DNA from: an uncultured Pelagibacteraceae bacterium
GTDB lineage: Bacteria > Pseudomonadota > Alphaproteobacteria > Pelagibacterales > Pelagibacteraceae
Assembly (NCBI GenBank): GCA_902560815.1
Contig: CACENP010000004.1
Span: 1-64,000 of the forward strand
Direction of reading: 5' to 3'
DNA: 64,000 nucleotides
Shown: positions 34,214-42,522 of the stretch, one piece after another
How positions within the stretch are numbered: the stretch's first letter is position 1
Layout: each line of letters opens with the position of its first letter
Notes under the pieces: model-generated
Told to the model about the DNA's origin: nothing
The model's input: only the letters and a program-made list of their open reading frames with translations
Databases searched by the model: none
Program-made: the position numbers and the translations under genes

Positions 34214-35218
34214 TTAAATTTTATGGATATATTCTGCTAAATCACACATCCTTGAAGCAAATCCCCATTCATTATCATACCATGCTGAAACTTTACCCAT
34301 GTCATCCCCAACAACATTAGTCAAAGATAGGTCAACGATAGAGGAATTAGGGTTATGATTAAAGTCGATTGATACAAGTTTTTCATCAGTTGCAAATAGT
34401 ACATTTTTCAATTCTTTTTTTGAAGCTTTTATAAAAGTTTCATTAATTTTTTTTACAGTTAGTTTGTTTTTTGAATTAAATACTAGATCGACCAATGAAA
34501 CATTTGGGGTTGGCACTCTAATAGCCAAACCTTCAAGTTTTCCTTTTAATTCAGGTATAATTTCTCCAATAGCTTTCGAAGCACCTGTAGAAGTTGGAAC
34601 CATAGACTGAGCAGCAGATCTTGCCCGTCTTGGATCTTTATGAGAGTTGTCCAATAGTCTTTGGTCAGTTGTGTATGAATGAATTGTTGTCATAAAACCT
34701 TTTTCTATTTTAAATTCTTTATTCAACACGTATGCGATTGGCGCAAGACAATTAGTTGTACAAGAAGCAGCAGAAATTATTAAATCTTTTTTGCTAATTG
34801 ATTTGTGATTTACACCATAAACAATAGTCTTGTCAGCATTTTTGCAAGGAGCTGAAACAATAACTTTTTTTGCACCATTTTTTATATGAGGATTAAGCTT
34901 TTCTTTTGAATTAAATTTTCCTGTACACTCTAAAACATAATCTACACCAAATTTTTTCCAATTAATTTCATTCAAATTTGAATGTTGTGAGAATGTAATT
35001 TTTTTACCGTTTAAGCTTAGATAGTCATCTCCAAATTTTATTTCACAATTAAATTTTCCATGAATAGAGTCATGTTTTAATAATGAGGAGACAACCTCAG
35101 AGTTTGATCTACTATTGATGTGTTTAATTTCTATTTTATTGTTACTATTTTCAATCAATGACCTGATGATCATTCTTCCTATTCTACCCAAACCATTAAT
35201 ACCAATTTTTACTGTCAT
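34214..35218 (-). CDS. gap: Glyceraldehyde-3-phosphate dehydrogenase
   Basis: A 334-residue phosphorylating GAPDH. The NAD-binding start is GINGLGRIGRMIIRS, the catalytic cysteine is in SAASCTTNCLAP near residue 150, and the active-site histidine is in TIHSYTTDQRLLDNSHKDPRRARSAA near residue 175. The C-terminal YDNEWGFASRM block is complete. In place of the usual Asp32 in the second strand there is HINSRSN, a context that often allows NADP use; the cofactor preference is inference. It overlaps tkt by 4 bp. Confidence 0.96.
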   Translation of the reverse strand: MTVKIGINGLGRIGRMIIRSLIENSNNKIEIKHINSRSNSEVVSSLLKHDSIHGKFNCEIKFGDDYLSLNGKKITFSQHSNLNEINWKKFGVDYVLECTGKFNSKEKLNPHIKNGAKKVIVSAPCKNADKTIVYGVNHKSISKKDLIISAASCTTNCLAPIAYVLNKEFKIEKGFMTTIHSYTTDQRLLDNSHKDPRRARSAAQSMVPTSTGASKAIGEIIPELKGKLEGLAIRVPTPNVSLVDLVFNSKNKLTVKKINETFIKASKKELKNVLFATDEKLVSIDFNHNPNSSIVDLSLTNVVGDDMGKVSAWYDNEWGFASRMCDLAEYIHKI

Positions 35219-37167
35219 GATTTCTTACCAATCATTTCTTTAACTTTTTTTACTATATTTTTGCTTGTTAAACCAAAGTGTTCATAAATCTCTTTGTAAG
35301 GAGCACTTTTTCCAAAGCTATCTATTCCAAAAGCCTTTCCATTTTCGCCTATATATTTTTTCCAATAATCAGTTGTAGATGCTTCTATTGAAATTTTATA
35401 TTTTGTTTCATTTAAAATTTTATATTTATAATCTTTTTTTTGCATATCAAATAATTCGTGGCATGGCATGGATATAACTTTTGAATAGATCTTTTCTATG
35501 GCCAATTTTTGACTAACTTCAATTGCTAATTCAACTTCAGAGCCAGTAGCCAATATAGTTAGATCAATTTCATTGTTTGTTCTTGATATTTCATAGGCAC
35601 CAGCCAAACATTTGTTTTCTTTTGTAAATTCTTTTCTAATTGGATTAACTTTTTGTCTGCTCACTGCAATTATACTAGGACTCTCCTTGTTGGATAGCGT
35701 AGCAAGATCCCAACATTCAAAAGTTTCAGCAGTATCTGCAGGTCTAAAAACATTTAAATTTGGAATAGATCTTAGTCCAACTAATTGCTCAATTGGTTGA
35801 TGAGTTGGACCATCTTCCCCAAGTCCGATTGAGTCATGACTCATTACATAAATTACTCTTAGTTTCATTATTGCAGCCAATCTTATCGATGGTTTACAAT
35901 AATCACTAAAGATTAAAAAAGTTCCTCCATATGGAATTAATTTACTATGTAGCGCTAATCCATTCATTATTCCACACATTGCATGTTCTCTAACTCCATA
36001 ATGAATATAGTTTCCTTTAAAATTTCCAGGTTTGATTATTTGGTGATTTTTTGTTTTGGTATTATTTGAACCTGAGAGATCTGCAGAACCACCTACTATA
36101 CTAGGAATTTTTTTTGTTAAGAAGCTGATTATTTTTTCAGAAGACTTCCTAGTAGCAATAACATCAGGTTTATTAAATACATTTTGTTTTTCTTTTAGAA
36201 AATCTTTTAGAAAAGAAGATTGGCCAACTATTTTATTTTTATTTTTTTTATACCACTTTTCAGAATCTTTAATTCCTCTACTTCCAATTTTTCTCCACTC
36301 TTCTAATATTTTTTTTGGCACTTCAAAAGGGGGATGATTCCATTTTAATTTTTTTCTTACTAATTTTATTTCATCTTCACCAAGAGGACTTCCATGGGAA
36401 CTTTCTTTTCCTGATTTATTAGGCGAACCAAACCCGATAATAGTTTTGCAAGATATAACAGTGGGTTTTTTTGCTTTCTGTACTTTCTTAAGTGCTTTTG
36501 ATATTTGTTTTTCGTTATGACCATTAATTAAAATATAATCCCAACCATAACTTTCGAACCTTTTTTTAAAATTATCAGATACAGCAAGACTAGTAGGTCC
36601 ATCAATTGATATAGAGTTATTATCAAACAACATGATTAAATTTTTTAATTTTAGATGACCAGCTAGACTTAAGGCTTCATGACTTATGCCTTCCATAAGG
36701 CAACCATCTCCAGCCAGAACATAAGTTTTATGATTTATAATATTTTTACCAATTTTTTCTTTTAAAATTTCTTCAGCAATTGCCATTCCCACAGCATTTG
36801 CTATTCCTTGTCCTAATGGTCCAGTGGTTGTTTCTATTCCAGAATTAGGAATGTATTCTGGATGTCCTGCACAAATTGAATTTAATTTTCTAAAATTTTT
36901 TATATCTCTTAACGAAATACTGTTATATCCAGTCAAGTATAATAAAGAGTAAAGCAGCATAGAACCGTGACCAGCTGACAAAACAAATCTATCTCTATTA
37001 AGCCAATTAGGATTTTTTGGATTAAATTTTAGAAATTTTTTGAACAATATCGTTGCCACATCTGCCATACCCATTGGCATACCAGGGTGTCCAGAGTTAG
37101 CTTTTTGCACAGCGTCCATGGATAAAAACCTAATAGCGTTGGATAAATCTTTATTATTTGCGTTCAA
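35215..37167 (-). CDS. tkt: Transketolase
   Basis: A 650-residue thiamine diphosphate enzyme that moves two-carbon units in the pentose phosphate pathway. Seen: the start block AIRFLSMDAVQKANSGHPGMPMGMAD, the ThDP/Mg motif GDGCLMEGISHEALSLAGHLKLKNL near residue 155, IGFGSPNKSGKESSHGSPLG near residue 250, and the glutamate/histidine region HYGVREHAMCGIMNGLA near residue 405. SHDSIGLGEDGPTHQPIEQL follows. It leads the tkt-gap-pgk-fba set. The start is 54 bp from the divergent coiled-coil protein. Confidence 0.97.
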   Translation of the reverse strand: MNANNKDLSNAIRFLSMDAVQKANSGHPGMPMGMADVATILFKKFLKFNPKNPNWLNRDRFVLSAGHGSMLLYSLLYLTGYNSISLRDIKNFRKLNSICAGHPEYIPNSGIETTTGPLGQGIANAVGMAIAEEILKEKIGKNIINHKTYVLAGDGCLMEGISHEALSLAGHLKLKNLIMLFDNNSISIDGPTSLAVSDNFKKRFESYGWDYILINGHNEKQISKALKKVQKAKKPTVISCKTIIGFGSPNKSGKESSHGSPLGEDEIKLVRKKLKWNHPPFEVPKKILEEWRKIGSRGIKDSEKWYKKNKNKIVGQSSFLKDFLKEKQNVFNKPDVIATRKSSEKIISFLTKKIPSIVGGSADLSGSNNTKTKNHQIIKPGNFKGNYIHYGVREHAMCGIMNGLALHSKLIPYGGTFLIFSDYCKPSIRLAAIMKLRVIYVMSHDSIGLGEDGPTHQPIEQLVGLRSIPNLNVFRPADTAETFECWDLATLSNKESPSIIAVSRQKVNPIRKEFTKENKCLAGAYEISRTNNEIDLTILATGSEVELAIEVSQKLAIEKIYSKVISMPCHELFDMQKKDYKYKILNETKYKISIEASTTDYWKKYIGENGKAFGIDSFGKSAPYKEIYEHFGLTSKNIVKKVKEMIGKKS

Positions 37168-37220
37168 AAATATCCTTTATAGACTTGGGTGAATCAATTT
37201 ATTATTATATTTATATATAT

Positions 37221-37544
37221 ATGAATTCTATACACGAAAAAGAAAAAAAACTTAATGAAGCCTTAGAAAAGTTAAACTCAATAAACCCTCTAAATTTAAA
37301 TTTAAAGGAAACTATTTCAAATTTAGATCAGCAAAAAAATCAATTAGAAATTGAAAAAAAAGAATTAGAAGCAAATTATTTAGAACTTCAGCAAAATTAT
37401 AATAAACTTAAGTCAAAGATAGATGATCTAAACAATCAAAAGCAAGCTGAAGTAAAAAAAGAAATAGAATTTTCAGATAAAATTGATGAATTAAATCAGG
37501 AAACAGATAGTTTGTTAGAGGAAATAGATAAATGGCAAATGTAA
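37221..37544 (+). CDS. Coiled-coil protein upstream of zapA (DUF4164-like)
   Basis: I choose ATG at 37221, giving 107 residues, because the longer frame to 37158 would run into the tkt start and has no helical character. The protein is almost wholly a charged helix (LNEALEKLNSI, ETISNLDQQKNQLEIEKKELEANYLELQ) with heptad-like Leu/Ile spacing, so a coiled coil is clear. Small coiled-coil proteins of the DUF4164 kind stand before zapA in many alphaproteobacteria, and that may be what this is. It overlaps zapA by 13 bp, suggesting coupled translation and a divisome-related role. Confidence 0.72.
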   Translation: MNSIHEKEKKLNEALEKLNSINPLNLNLKETISNLDQQKNQLEIEKKELEANYLELQQNYNKLKSKIDDLNNQKQAEVKKEIEFSDKIDELNQETDSLLEEIDKWQM

Positions 37545-37978
37545 ATATAAAATTTAATAATAAAGAATTTTTATTATCCTGCGAAGATGGTCAAGAAGAA
37601 CATTTGGAAGAACTTTCTGTTCACCTGAATGAAAAATTTAATAAATTAAAATCATCCCTAGGAAATATTGGGGAAAATAAACTTTTATTAATTTCAGCTA
37701 TTACTACCATGGATGAGTATTTTGAAACAAAAAAAAAGATAGATCAAAAAGTAATAGAATTAAGAAATTTAACAGAAAAATTTAAAGAATTAAAATCTCT
37801 TGTATATGAGTACAAAGAAAAAAAAGAAAATGAGATAAACAATTTAAATAATGAACAAAAAAAACTTAAAAACCAGCTAGAAGATAATAAATTAGATTAT
37901 GAAAAAGCAATTGAAAAAGCAACTGTTCAAATAGAGAATTTTTTAACAAAAGTTGATCCCGAAAATCCATTACAGTAA
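37532..37978 (+). CDS. zapA: Cell division protein ZapA
   Basis: A 148-residue ZapA, which bundles FtsZ filaments. The N-terminal globular part reads VNIKFNNKEFLLSCEDGQEEHLEELSVHLNEKFNKL, the ZapA signature, followed by GENKLLLISAITTMDEYFE and a long coiled coil. It is longer than E. coli ZapA (109 residues) by an extended helix that is common in alphaproteobacteria. The C-terminal part is Lys/Glu-rich. It is followed after 5 bp by the folate ligase gene, the same order as in many proteobacteria, but without room for a 6S RNA between them. Confidence 0.88.
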   Translation: MANVNIKFNNKEFLLSCEDGQEEHLEELSVHLNEKFNKLKSSLGNIGENKLLLISAITTMDEYFETKKKIDQKVIELRNLTEKFKELKSLVYEYKEKKENEINNLNNEQKKLKNQLEDNKLDYEKAIEKATVQIENFLTKVDPENPLQ

Positions 37979-37983
37979 GACCT

Positions 37984-38532
37984 GTGATAAAATCTAAAAT
38001 AAGAAAAAAACTATTATATACTAGAAAAAAACAGAATAATAAAAATATAAAATTTTCATTCTTAAAGATTTTTAAAGAAATAAGAAAAAAAATTTCGAAA
38101 AATAAAATAATCGGAGGGTATTATCCAGTAAATTTTGAAATTGATATATTAGAAATTCTTGAAAGTTTAGAAAAAAAAGTAGGTGTTAAATTAAGTTTAC
38201 CTGTTATAAAAAAAAATAATGAGATGGATTTTTATAAATGGTCTTCAAAAAATTTATTAAAATTAAATAAATTTGGAATACCCGAGCCCGAAGAAATTAA
38301 AAAGGTTTTTCCTGATGTAATATTTGTTCCAATAGTGGCATTTGATAGTAGATTATATCGTATTGGATATGGGGGAGGATACTATGATAGGTATATTCAA
38401 AAACTCTCAAATAAAAAAAAATTATTTAAGGTAGGAATTGCTCATTCATGTCAAAAAATAAATAAAGTTCCTATTAATAAATATGACAAAAAATTAGATA
38501 TAATTATTACAGAAAAATATATTTTAAGATGA
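37984..38532 (+). CDS. 5-formyltetrahydrofolate cyclo-ligase
   Basis: Converts 5-formyl-THF to 5,10-methenyl-THF with ATP. The 182-residue protein starts with GTG and has the family features: IGGYYPVNFEIDI near residue 41, LSLPVI near residue 68, FGIPEPEE near residue 97 and VPIVAFDSRLYRIGYGGGYYDRYI near residue 115, the last being the substrate and ATP site. It overlaps the phosphoesterase gene by 4 bp. The order zapA-ligase (ygfA-type) is conserved across proteobacteria. Confidence 0.92.
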   Translation: MIKSKIRKKLLYTRKKQNNKNIKFSFLKIFKEIRKKISKNKIIGGYYPVNFEIDILEILESLEKKVGVKLSLPVIKKNNEMDFYKWSSKNLLKLNKFGIPEPEEIKKVFPDVIFVPIVAFDSRLYRIGYGGGYYDRYIQKLSNKKKLFKVGIAHSCQKINKVPINKYDKKLDIIITEKYILR

Positions 38533-39332
38533 GAATTTTTTTTTTAGGTGATATTGTTGGTAAATCTGGAAGATTGGCTGTTGTTAAAAATTTAAAAGAC
38601 ATTTTAAAAAAAAAAAAAATTGATTTTGTTATAGTTAATGGCGAAAATGCTGCAGACCAAGGAGTGGGTATTACTGAGGAAATTTCAAATGATTTATTTA
38701 ATTCAGGGGTAGATGTAATTACAACTGGAAATCATGTATGGGATCAAAAAGAAACTGCAAATCATATAGAAAGAGAAACAAGACTTTTAAGACCTGAAAA
38801 CATATCAAATAATTCTCCAGGAAAAGGATTTGGAATTTATCAATCAAAAAATGGATTTAAAGTCGGTGTCTTAAATTTAATGGGAAACGTCTTTATGAAA
38901 AAATGTGATGATGTTTTTAAAACAGCAGAAATATTTAAAAATAAATATAAACTTAAAGAAGATTACGATTTTTTAGTTGTGGATTTTCACGGGGAGATAA
39001 CAAGTGAAAAAATGGCAATGGGACATTTTTTTGACGGGAGAGCAACTTTAGTAGTTGGAACACATACACACGTTCCAACAAATGACATTAGAATCTTAAT
39101 TAGCGGTACAGCTTATCAAACAGATGCTGGAATGTGTGGTGATTATGACTCAGTAATTGGAATGAATAAGGAAAATTCTTTAAATCGTTTTTTAAAAAAA
39201 GATTCAAAAAAACATTACCCCGCTGAGGGTGAGGCGACATTATCTGGACTTATTGTTGAATGTGATACTTCAAATGGTCTGGCTAATAAAGTAGAGCCAT
39301 ATATATACGGTGGAGAATTAAGAAGTAAATAA
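38529..39332 (+). CDS. YmdB-family metallophosphoesterase (TIGR00282-like)
   Basis: A 267-residue dinuclear-metal phosphoesterase. It starts MRIFFLGDIVGKSGR with the first metal ligand, has VNGENAADQGVGITEEI near residue 37, TTGNHVWDQKE near residue 66 (metal ligands N and H), VVDFHGEITSEKMAMGHFFDGRATLVVGTHTHVPT near residue 150 and YQTDAGMCGDYDSVIGM near residue 196. The Bacillus relative YmdB hydrolyses cyclic nucleotides and influences biofilm; no such role is shown here. A 14-A run at 38606-38619 lies in the coding frame. It is 8 bp before yebC. Confidence 0.93.
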   Translation: MRIFFLGDIVGKSGRLAVVKNLKDILKKKKIDFVIVNGENAADQGVGITEEISNDLFNSGVDVITTGNHVWDQKETANHIERETRLLRPENISNNSPGKGFGIYQSKNGFKVGVLNLMGNVFMKKCDDVFKTAEIFKNKYKLKEDYDFLVVDFHGEITSEKMAMGHFFDGRATLVVGTHTHVPTNDIRILISGTAYQTDAGMCGDYDSVIGMNKENSLNRFLKKDSKKHYPAEGEATLSGLIVECDTSNGLANKVEPYIYGGELRSK

Positions 39333-39340
39333 TAATTATT

Positions 39341-40057
39341 ATGGCAGGACATTCTCATTGGGCTGGAATAAAACATAAAAAAGGAAAAGCAGATAAAGCG
39401 CGTTCAAATCTTTTTTCTAAACTTTCTAGAGAAATTACTGTTGCAGCAAAATTAGGAGATAAAAATCCAGACATGAATGCGAGATTAAGATCGGCAATTC
39501 AATCTGCAAGATCTTCAAATATGCCCAAAGATAATATTCAAAGAGCAATAGAAAAATCTGAAAATAGTACTGACTCAAATTATGAAAATATTAGATACGA
39601 AGGTTTTGGACCAAAAAAAATTGCAGTAATTGTGGAAACTTTAACTAATAACAAAAATAGAACAGCGTCAAATTTAAGAACAATTTTTCAAAAAAATGGA
39701 GGAAACTTGGGAACCAAAGGATCAGCTTCTCATAACTTTCAACAGTTAGGAGTAATTAAAATTGAAAAATCAGAGGCTTCGGAGGAAAAAGTGCTAGAAT
39801 TAACAATTGATTCAGGTGCAAATGAATGTTTTTCAAATGAGTATTTTCATGAGATTCAGTGCGATAAAAGTGAAATATACAATGTAAAAAAAAAATTGGA
39901 GAAAAATATCAATAATTTTTTATCTACCGAAATTGAATGGATTCCTTTAAATAAAACAGAGGTATCTTCTGTAGAAAAAGAAGAAATAATAAATTTTTTA
40001 GGAATATTAGATGAAGATGATGATGTACAAAATATTTATACAAATGCAAAATTATAA
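39341..40057 (+). CDS. yebC: YebC/PmpR-family regulatory protein
   Basis: The 238-residue product has the invariant N-terminal segment MAGHSHWAGIKHKKGKADKARS and LFSKLSREITVAAKLG, then NMPKDNIQRAIEK near residue 60 and YEGFGPKKIAVIVETLTNNKNRT near residue 84. YebC proteins act as transcription regulators or, as found more recently, as translation factors for polyproline. The gene lies just before ruvC, which is the common arrangement, although ruvA and ruvB do not follow here. Confidence 0.95.
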   Translation: MAGHSHWAGIKHKKGKADKARSNLFSKLSREITVAAKLGDKNPDMNARLRSAIQSARSSNMPKDNIQRAIEKSENSTDSNYENIRYEGFGPKKIAVIVETLTNNKNRTASNLRTIFQKNGGNLGTKGSASHNFQQLGVIKIEKSEASEEKVLELTIDSGANECFSNEYFHEIQCDKSEIYNVKKKLEKNINNFLSTEIEWIPLNKTEVSSVEKEEIINFLGILDEDDDVQNIYTNAKL

Positions 40058-40066
40058 ATAAAACAA

Positions 40067-40561
40067 ATGTTAATTATAGGTATAGATCCAGGAATTTCAG
40101 GAGCAATTTGTTTTTTTGAAAATGGGCAAGTGAAAGAAATTATTAATATGCCTGTTATGGCAGATGGAAAAAAAAATAAAAGACAAATTAATGGTCCTCA
40201 AACTTATAATGAAATTTTAAGAAGAATTAAAAACTATCCAAAAAAAGATATAACTGTAGTAATTGAACAAGTTTCAGCAATGCCAGGACAAGGAGTTACA
40301 AGCATGTTTAATTTTGGTCAATCTTTTGGAGTTATAAAAGGAATATGTTCAGCGATGCAATTATCGATTTTTTTTATTAGACCAGCAAAATGGAAAAAAT
40401 ATTTTGGCTTAATTAAAACAGAAAAAGACGCCAGCAGAACTAAAGTTATTGAAATTTTTCCATATATATCATCTGAACTTTCAAGAAAAAAAGATTCAAA
40501 CAAAGCTGATGCTGTACTAATTGCTAGTTTTTTTTATAATACCTTTAATAAATCAGATTAA
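40067..40561 (+). CDS. ruvC: Holliday junction resolvase RuvC-like
   Basis: A 164-residue RNase H-fold nuclease expected to cut Holliday junctions. The first acidic residue is in IGIDPGISGA (D7), the second in VVIEQVSAMPGQGVTS (about residue 66), and the last pair in KDSNKADAVLIASF near residue 147, where the spacing of the two aspartates (five apart) is wider than the D-x-x-D of E. coli RuvC. The sequence looks more like phage and mitochondrial-type RuvC relatives. The RuvAB motor genes that usually follow are absent: tolQ comes next after 54 bp. Confidence 0.83.
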   Translation: MLIIGIDPGISGAICFFENGQVKEIINMPVMADGKKNKRQINGPQTYNEILRRIKNYPKKDITVVIEQVSAMPGQGVTSMFNFGQSFGVIKGICSAMQLSIFFIRPAKWKKYFGLIKTEKDASRTKVIEIFPYISSELSRKKDSNKADAVLIASFFYNTFNKSD

Positions 40562-40598
40562 TTAAGTATTTTTTTAGGACAAATTGATGACACATTTT

Positions 40599-40613
40599 AG
40601 TGTGAAACACACT
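40599..40613 (+). repeat. Inverted repeat immediately before the tolQ start
   Basis: AGTGTG AAA CACACT is a perfect 6-bp inverted repeat with a 3-base loop, ending two bases before the tolQ ATG at 40616. In RNA it would form a small hairpin at the ribosome binding region of the tol operon. It is too short for a confident terminator, and no T-run follows. Confidence 0.4.
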
Positions 40614-40615
40614 TA

Positions 40616-41290
40616 ATGGAAGCTGATATAACATCCCAAGCAGTTGGTCTTGCTAGCAATGCTGATTTTTCAATTATTAATTTATTTATAAGAGCAGATG
40701 TAATTGTTAAATCAGTAATTATAATTTTAATTGCATCTTCTATATATTCTTGGGCTTTAATCATAGAGAAGTATAGACTATTTAAAAAAATTAATAAAAC
40801 CTCTGAAGAGTTTGAAAACAAGTTTTGGAAATCAAGATCAGCCGAATCTTTTTATAATAACTTGCCACAAAATATTGAAGATCCAATGGCAAATGTATTT
40901 AAAGATACTATGCAGGTTATAGTTAAGTCAAAATCAAAATCAAATTTGTCAAATCGTTTAGAAAGTATGCTGGAGGTCAGCATTGAAAAACAAATGAATA
41001 CTATTGAAAAAAGTTTTACCTTTTTGGCCACTGTTGGTTCCACAGCTCCTTTTATTGGATTATTTGGAACAGTTTGGGGAATTATGAATTCTTTTCAATC
41101 TATTGCTATTTCAAGAAATACAAGTTTAGCAATAGTTGCTCCAGGTATAGCAGAAGCTTTATTTGCTACTGCTCTTGGACTATTAGCAGCAATTCCTGCA
41201 GTTGTTGCTTACAATAAATTTAGCAGCGACTCAAAAAAATATTCTCAAAAATTAGAATCTTTTTCAAAGAGATTTATATCAATAATTTAA
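40616..41290 (+). CDS. tolQ: Tol-Pal system protein TolQ
   Basis: The 224-residue inner-membrane protein forms the proton-driven motor with TolR. It has three helices: residues 25-45 (VIVKSVIIILIASSIYSWALI), near 140-160 (FLATVGSTAPFIGLFGTVWGIM) and near 175-195 (IAEALFATALGLLAAIPAVVAYN). The GTVWGIM and EALFATALGL blocks are diagnostic of TolQ/ExbB. The first gene of tolQ-tolR-tolA-tolB-pal-cpoB, the operon that constricts the outer membrane in division. It is four bases before tolR. Confidence 0.95.
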   Translation: MEADITSQAVGLASNADFSIINLFIRADVIVKSVIIILIASSIYSWALIIEKYRLFKKINKTSEEFENKFWKSRSAESFYNNLPQNIEDPMANVFKDTMQVIVKSKSKSNLSNRLESMLEVSIEKQMNTIEKSFTFLATVGSTAPFIGLFGTVWGIMNSFQSIAISRNTSLAIVAPGIAEALFATALGLLAAIPAVVAYNKFSSDSKKYSQKLESFSKRFISII

Positions 41291-41293
41291 ATA

Positions 41294-41710
41294 ATGACAT
41301 TTAAACTAAAAAGTTCATCAAGAGAACCAATGAGTGAAATAAATGTAACTCCATTTGTTGATGTAATGTTAGTTTTGTTAATTATCTTTATGGTTACAGC
41401 TCCTTTGCTTACAGTTGGAGTTCAAGTTGATTTACCAGAAAGTTCAGCAGACTCTTTACCCGAAGAACAAGAACCTCTTACACTCACTATTAATTCAAAA
41501 GGAGAAATTTTTATTCAAGAGTCAAAAGTAGAATACGATAAAATTATTGCAAAAATTTTAGCGGTTTCTAAAAATAGAACCGATACTAGAATTTATGTAA
41601 GGGGAGATAAAACAATTAATTATGGAAGAGTTTTGGAAATCATGGGAATGTTATCAGGTTCAGGCTTTACTAAAGTAGCTCTTATTTCCGAACCTTATAA
41701 AGAGAGATAA
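41294..41710 (+). CDS. tolR: Tol-Pal system protein TolR
   Basis: A 138-residue ExbD/TolR protein with one N-terminal helix near residues 20-40. The SEINVTPFVDVMLVLLIIFMV block contains the essential aspartate, and the periplasmic part has VDLPES near residue 54 and IYVRGDKTINYGRVLEIMG near residue 101. It works as the ion-conducting partner of TolQ. The stop is 2 bp before the GTG of tolA. Confidence 0.95.
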   Translation: MTFKLKSSSREPMSEINVTPFVDVMLVLLIIFMVTAPLLTVGVQVDLPESSADSLPEEQEPLTLTINSKGEIFIQESKVEYDKIIAKILAVSKNRTDTRIYVRGDKTINYGRVLEIMGMLSGSGFTKVALISEPYKER

Positions 41711-41712
41711 GT

Positions 41713-42522
41713 GTGTACAAAAATATTGCAATCTCATCAAGTTTACATCTGATGTTAATATTTATCGCAACATTAAGTCTTCCTTTTCTCGCAAAAAAAC
41801 CAATTGAATTACCTCCCATCATTTCAGTTGAGTTAATACAAATAACTGACCAAACAAATATTCCATTTGCTCCTAAAGCAAAAAAAATAATTGAAGAAGT
41901 AAAGAAAAAACAGGAGAAGCTAGTTTCTGAACAAGCTCCTCCAAAAAAAATAAAAAAAGAAAAACCAGATTCAATTCCTCTACCTAATCAAAAAGAGGAA
42001 AAAGTAAAAAAAGTTGAAGAAAAAAAGCAAAATCCCGAAAAAATTGATGATGAAATAAAACAAGTTTCTGAATTTGAGAAAGATGAAATGTTTGACCCAA
42101 ATACAATCGCAGCATTAATTGATAAATCAAAAGAAGATTTAGCAGAAACAACTAAAAAACTTGATAAAGTAAGCCAATCCCAAGATCCAAGCATGAATTT
42201 ATCAGGGTTAACTTTAAATGAAGAAGACGCTTTAAAAGCTCAAATTTTTGGTTGTTGGAGCATACCTTTAGGTTTACCATATAATGAAAATTTACTTGTA
42301 AGAATAAAGTTAAAATTAAAACCAGATGGATCAGTGATTAAAACAGAAATTTTAGACCACACTAGAATGAATAAACCTGGACAAGCTTTTTATAAAGTTT
42401 TGGCCGAAAGTGCACTAAGAGCAATACAACTATGTCAACCTTTAAGAGTACCTACAACTGGATACGAAAGATGGAAAGATTTACAATTAAATTTTGATGC
42501 AAGGGAGATGTTAGAAGGATGA
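41713..42522 (+). CDS. tolA: Energy transducer TolA
   Basis: A 269-residue TolA with the standard three parts: an N-terminal inner-membrane helix with [18 protein letters not shown], a long charged helix of Lys/Glu/Pro (about residues 50-140), and a C-terminal globular domain. In the last part two cysteines (FGCWS and IQLCQPL) flank the block and probably form a disulfide as in other TolA C-domains. It links the TolQR motor to TolB/Pal. It starts with GTG and overlaps tolB by 4 bp. The central helix is shorter than in E. coli. Confidence 0.88.
   Translation: MYKNIAISSSLHLMLIFIATLSLPFLAKKPIELPPIISVELIQITDQTNIPFAPKAKKIIEEVKKKQEKLVSEQAPPKKIKKEKPDSIPLPNQKEEKVKKVEEKKQNPEKIDDEIKQVSEFEKDEMFDPNTIAALIDKSKEDLAETTKKLDKVSQSQDPSMNLSGLTLNEEDALKAQIFGCWSIPLGLPYNENLLVRIKLKLKPDGSVIKTEILDHTRMNKPGQAFYKVLAESALRAIQLCQPLRVPTTGYERWKDLQLNFDAREMLEG

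Noticed and set aside
37979-37983. 6S RNA between zapA and the folate ligase gene
   Set aside because: The usual location exists in other proteobacteria, but only five bases separate the two genes here.
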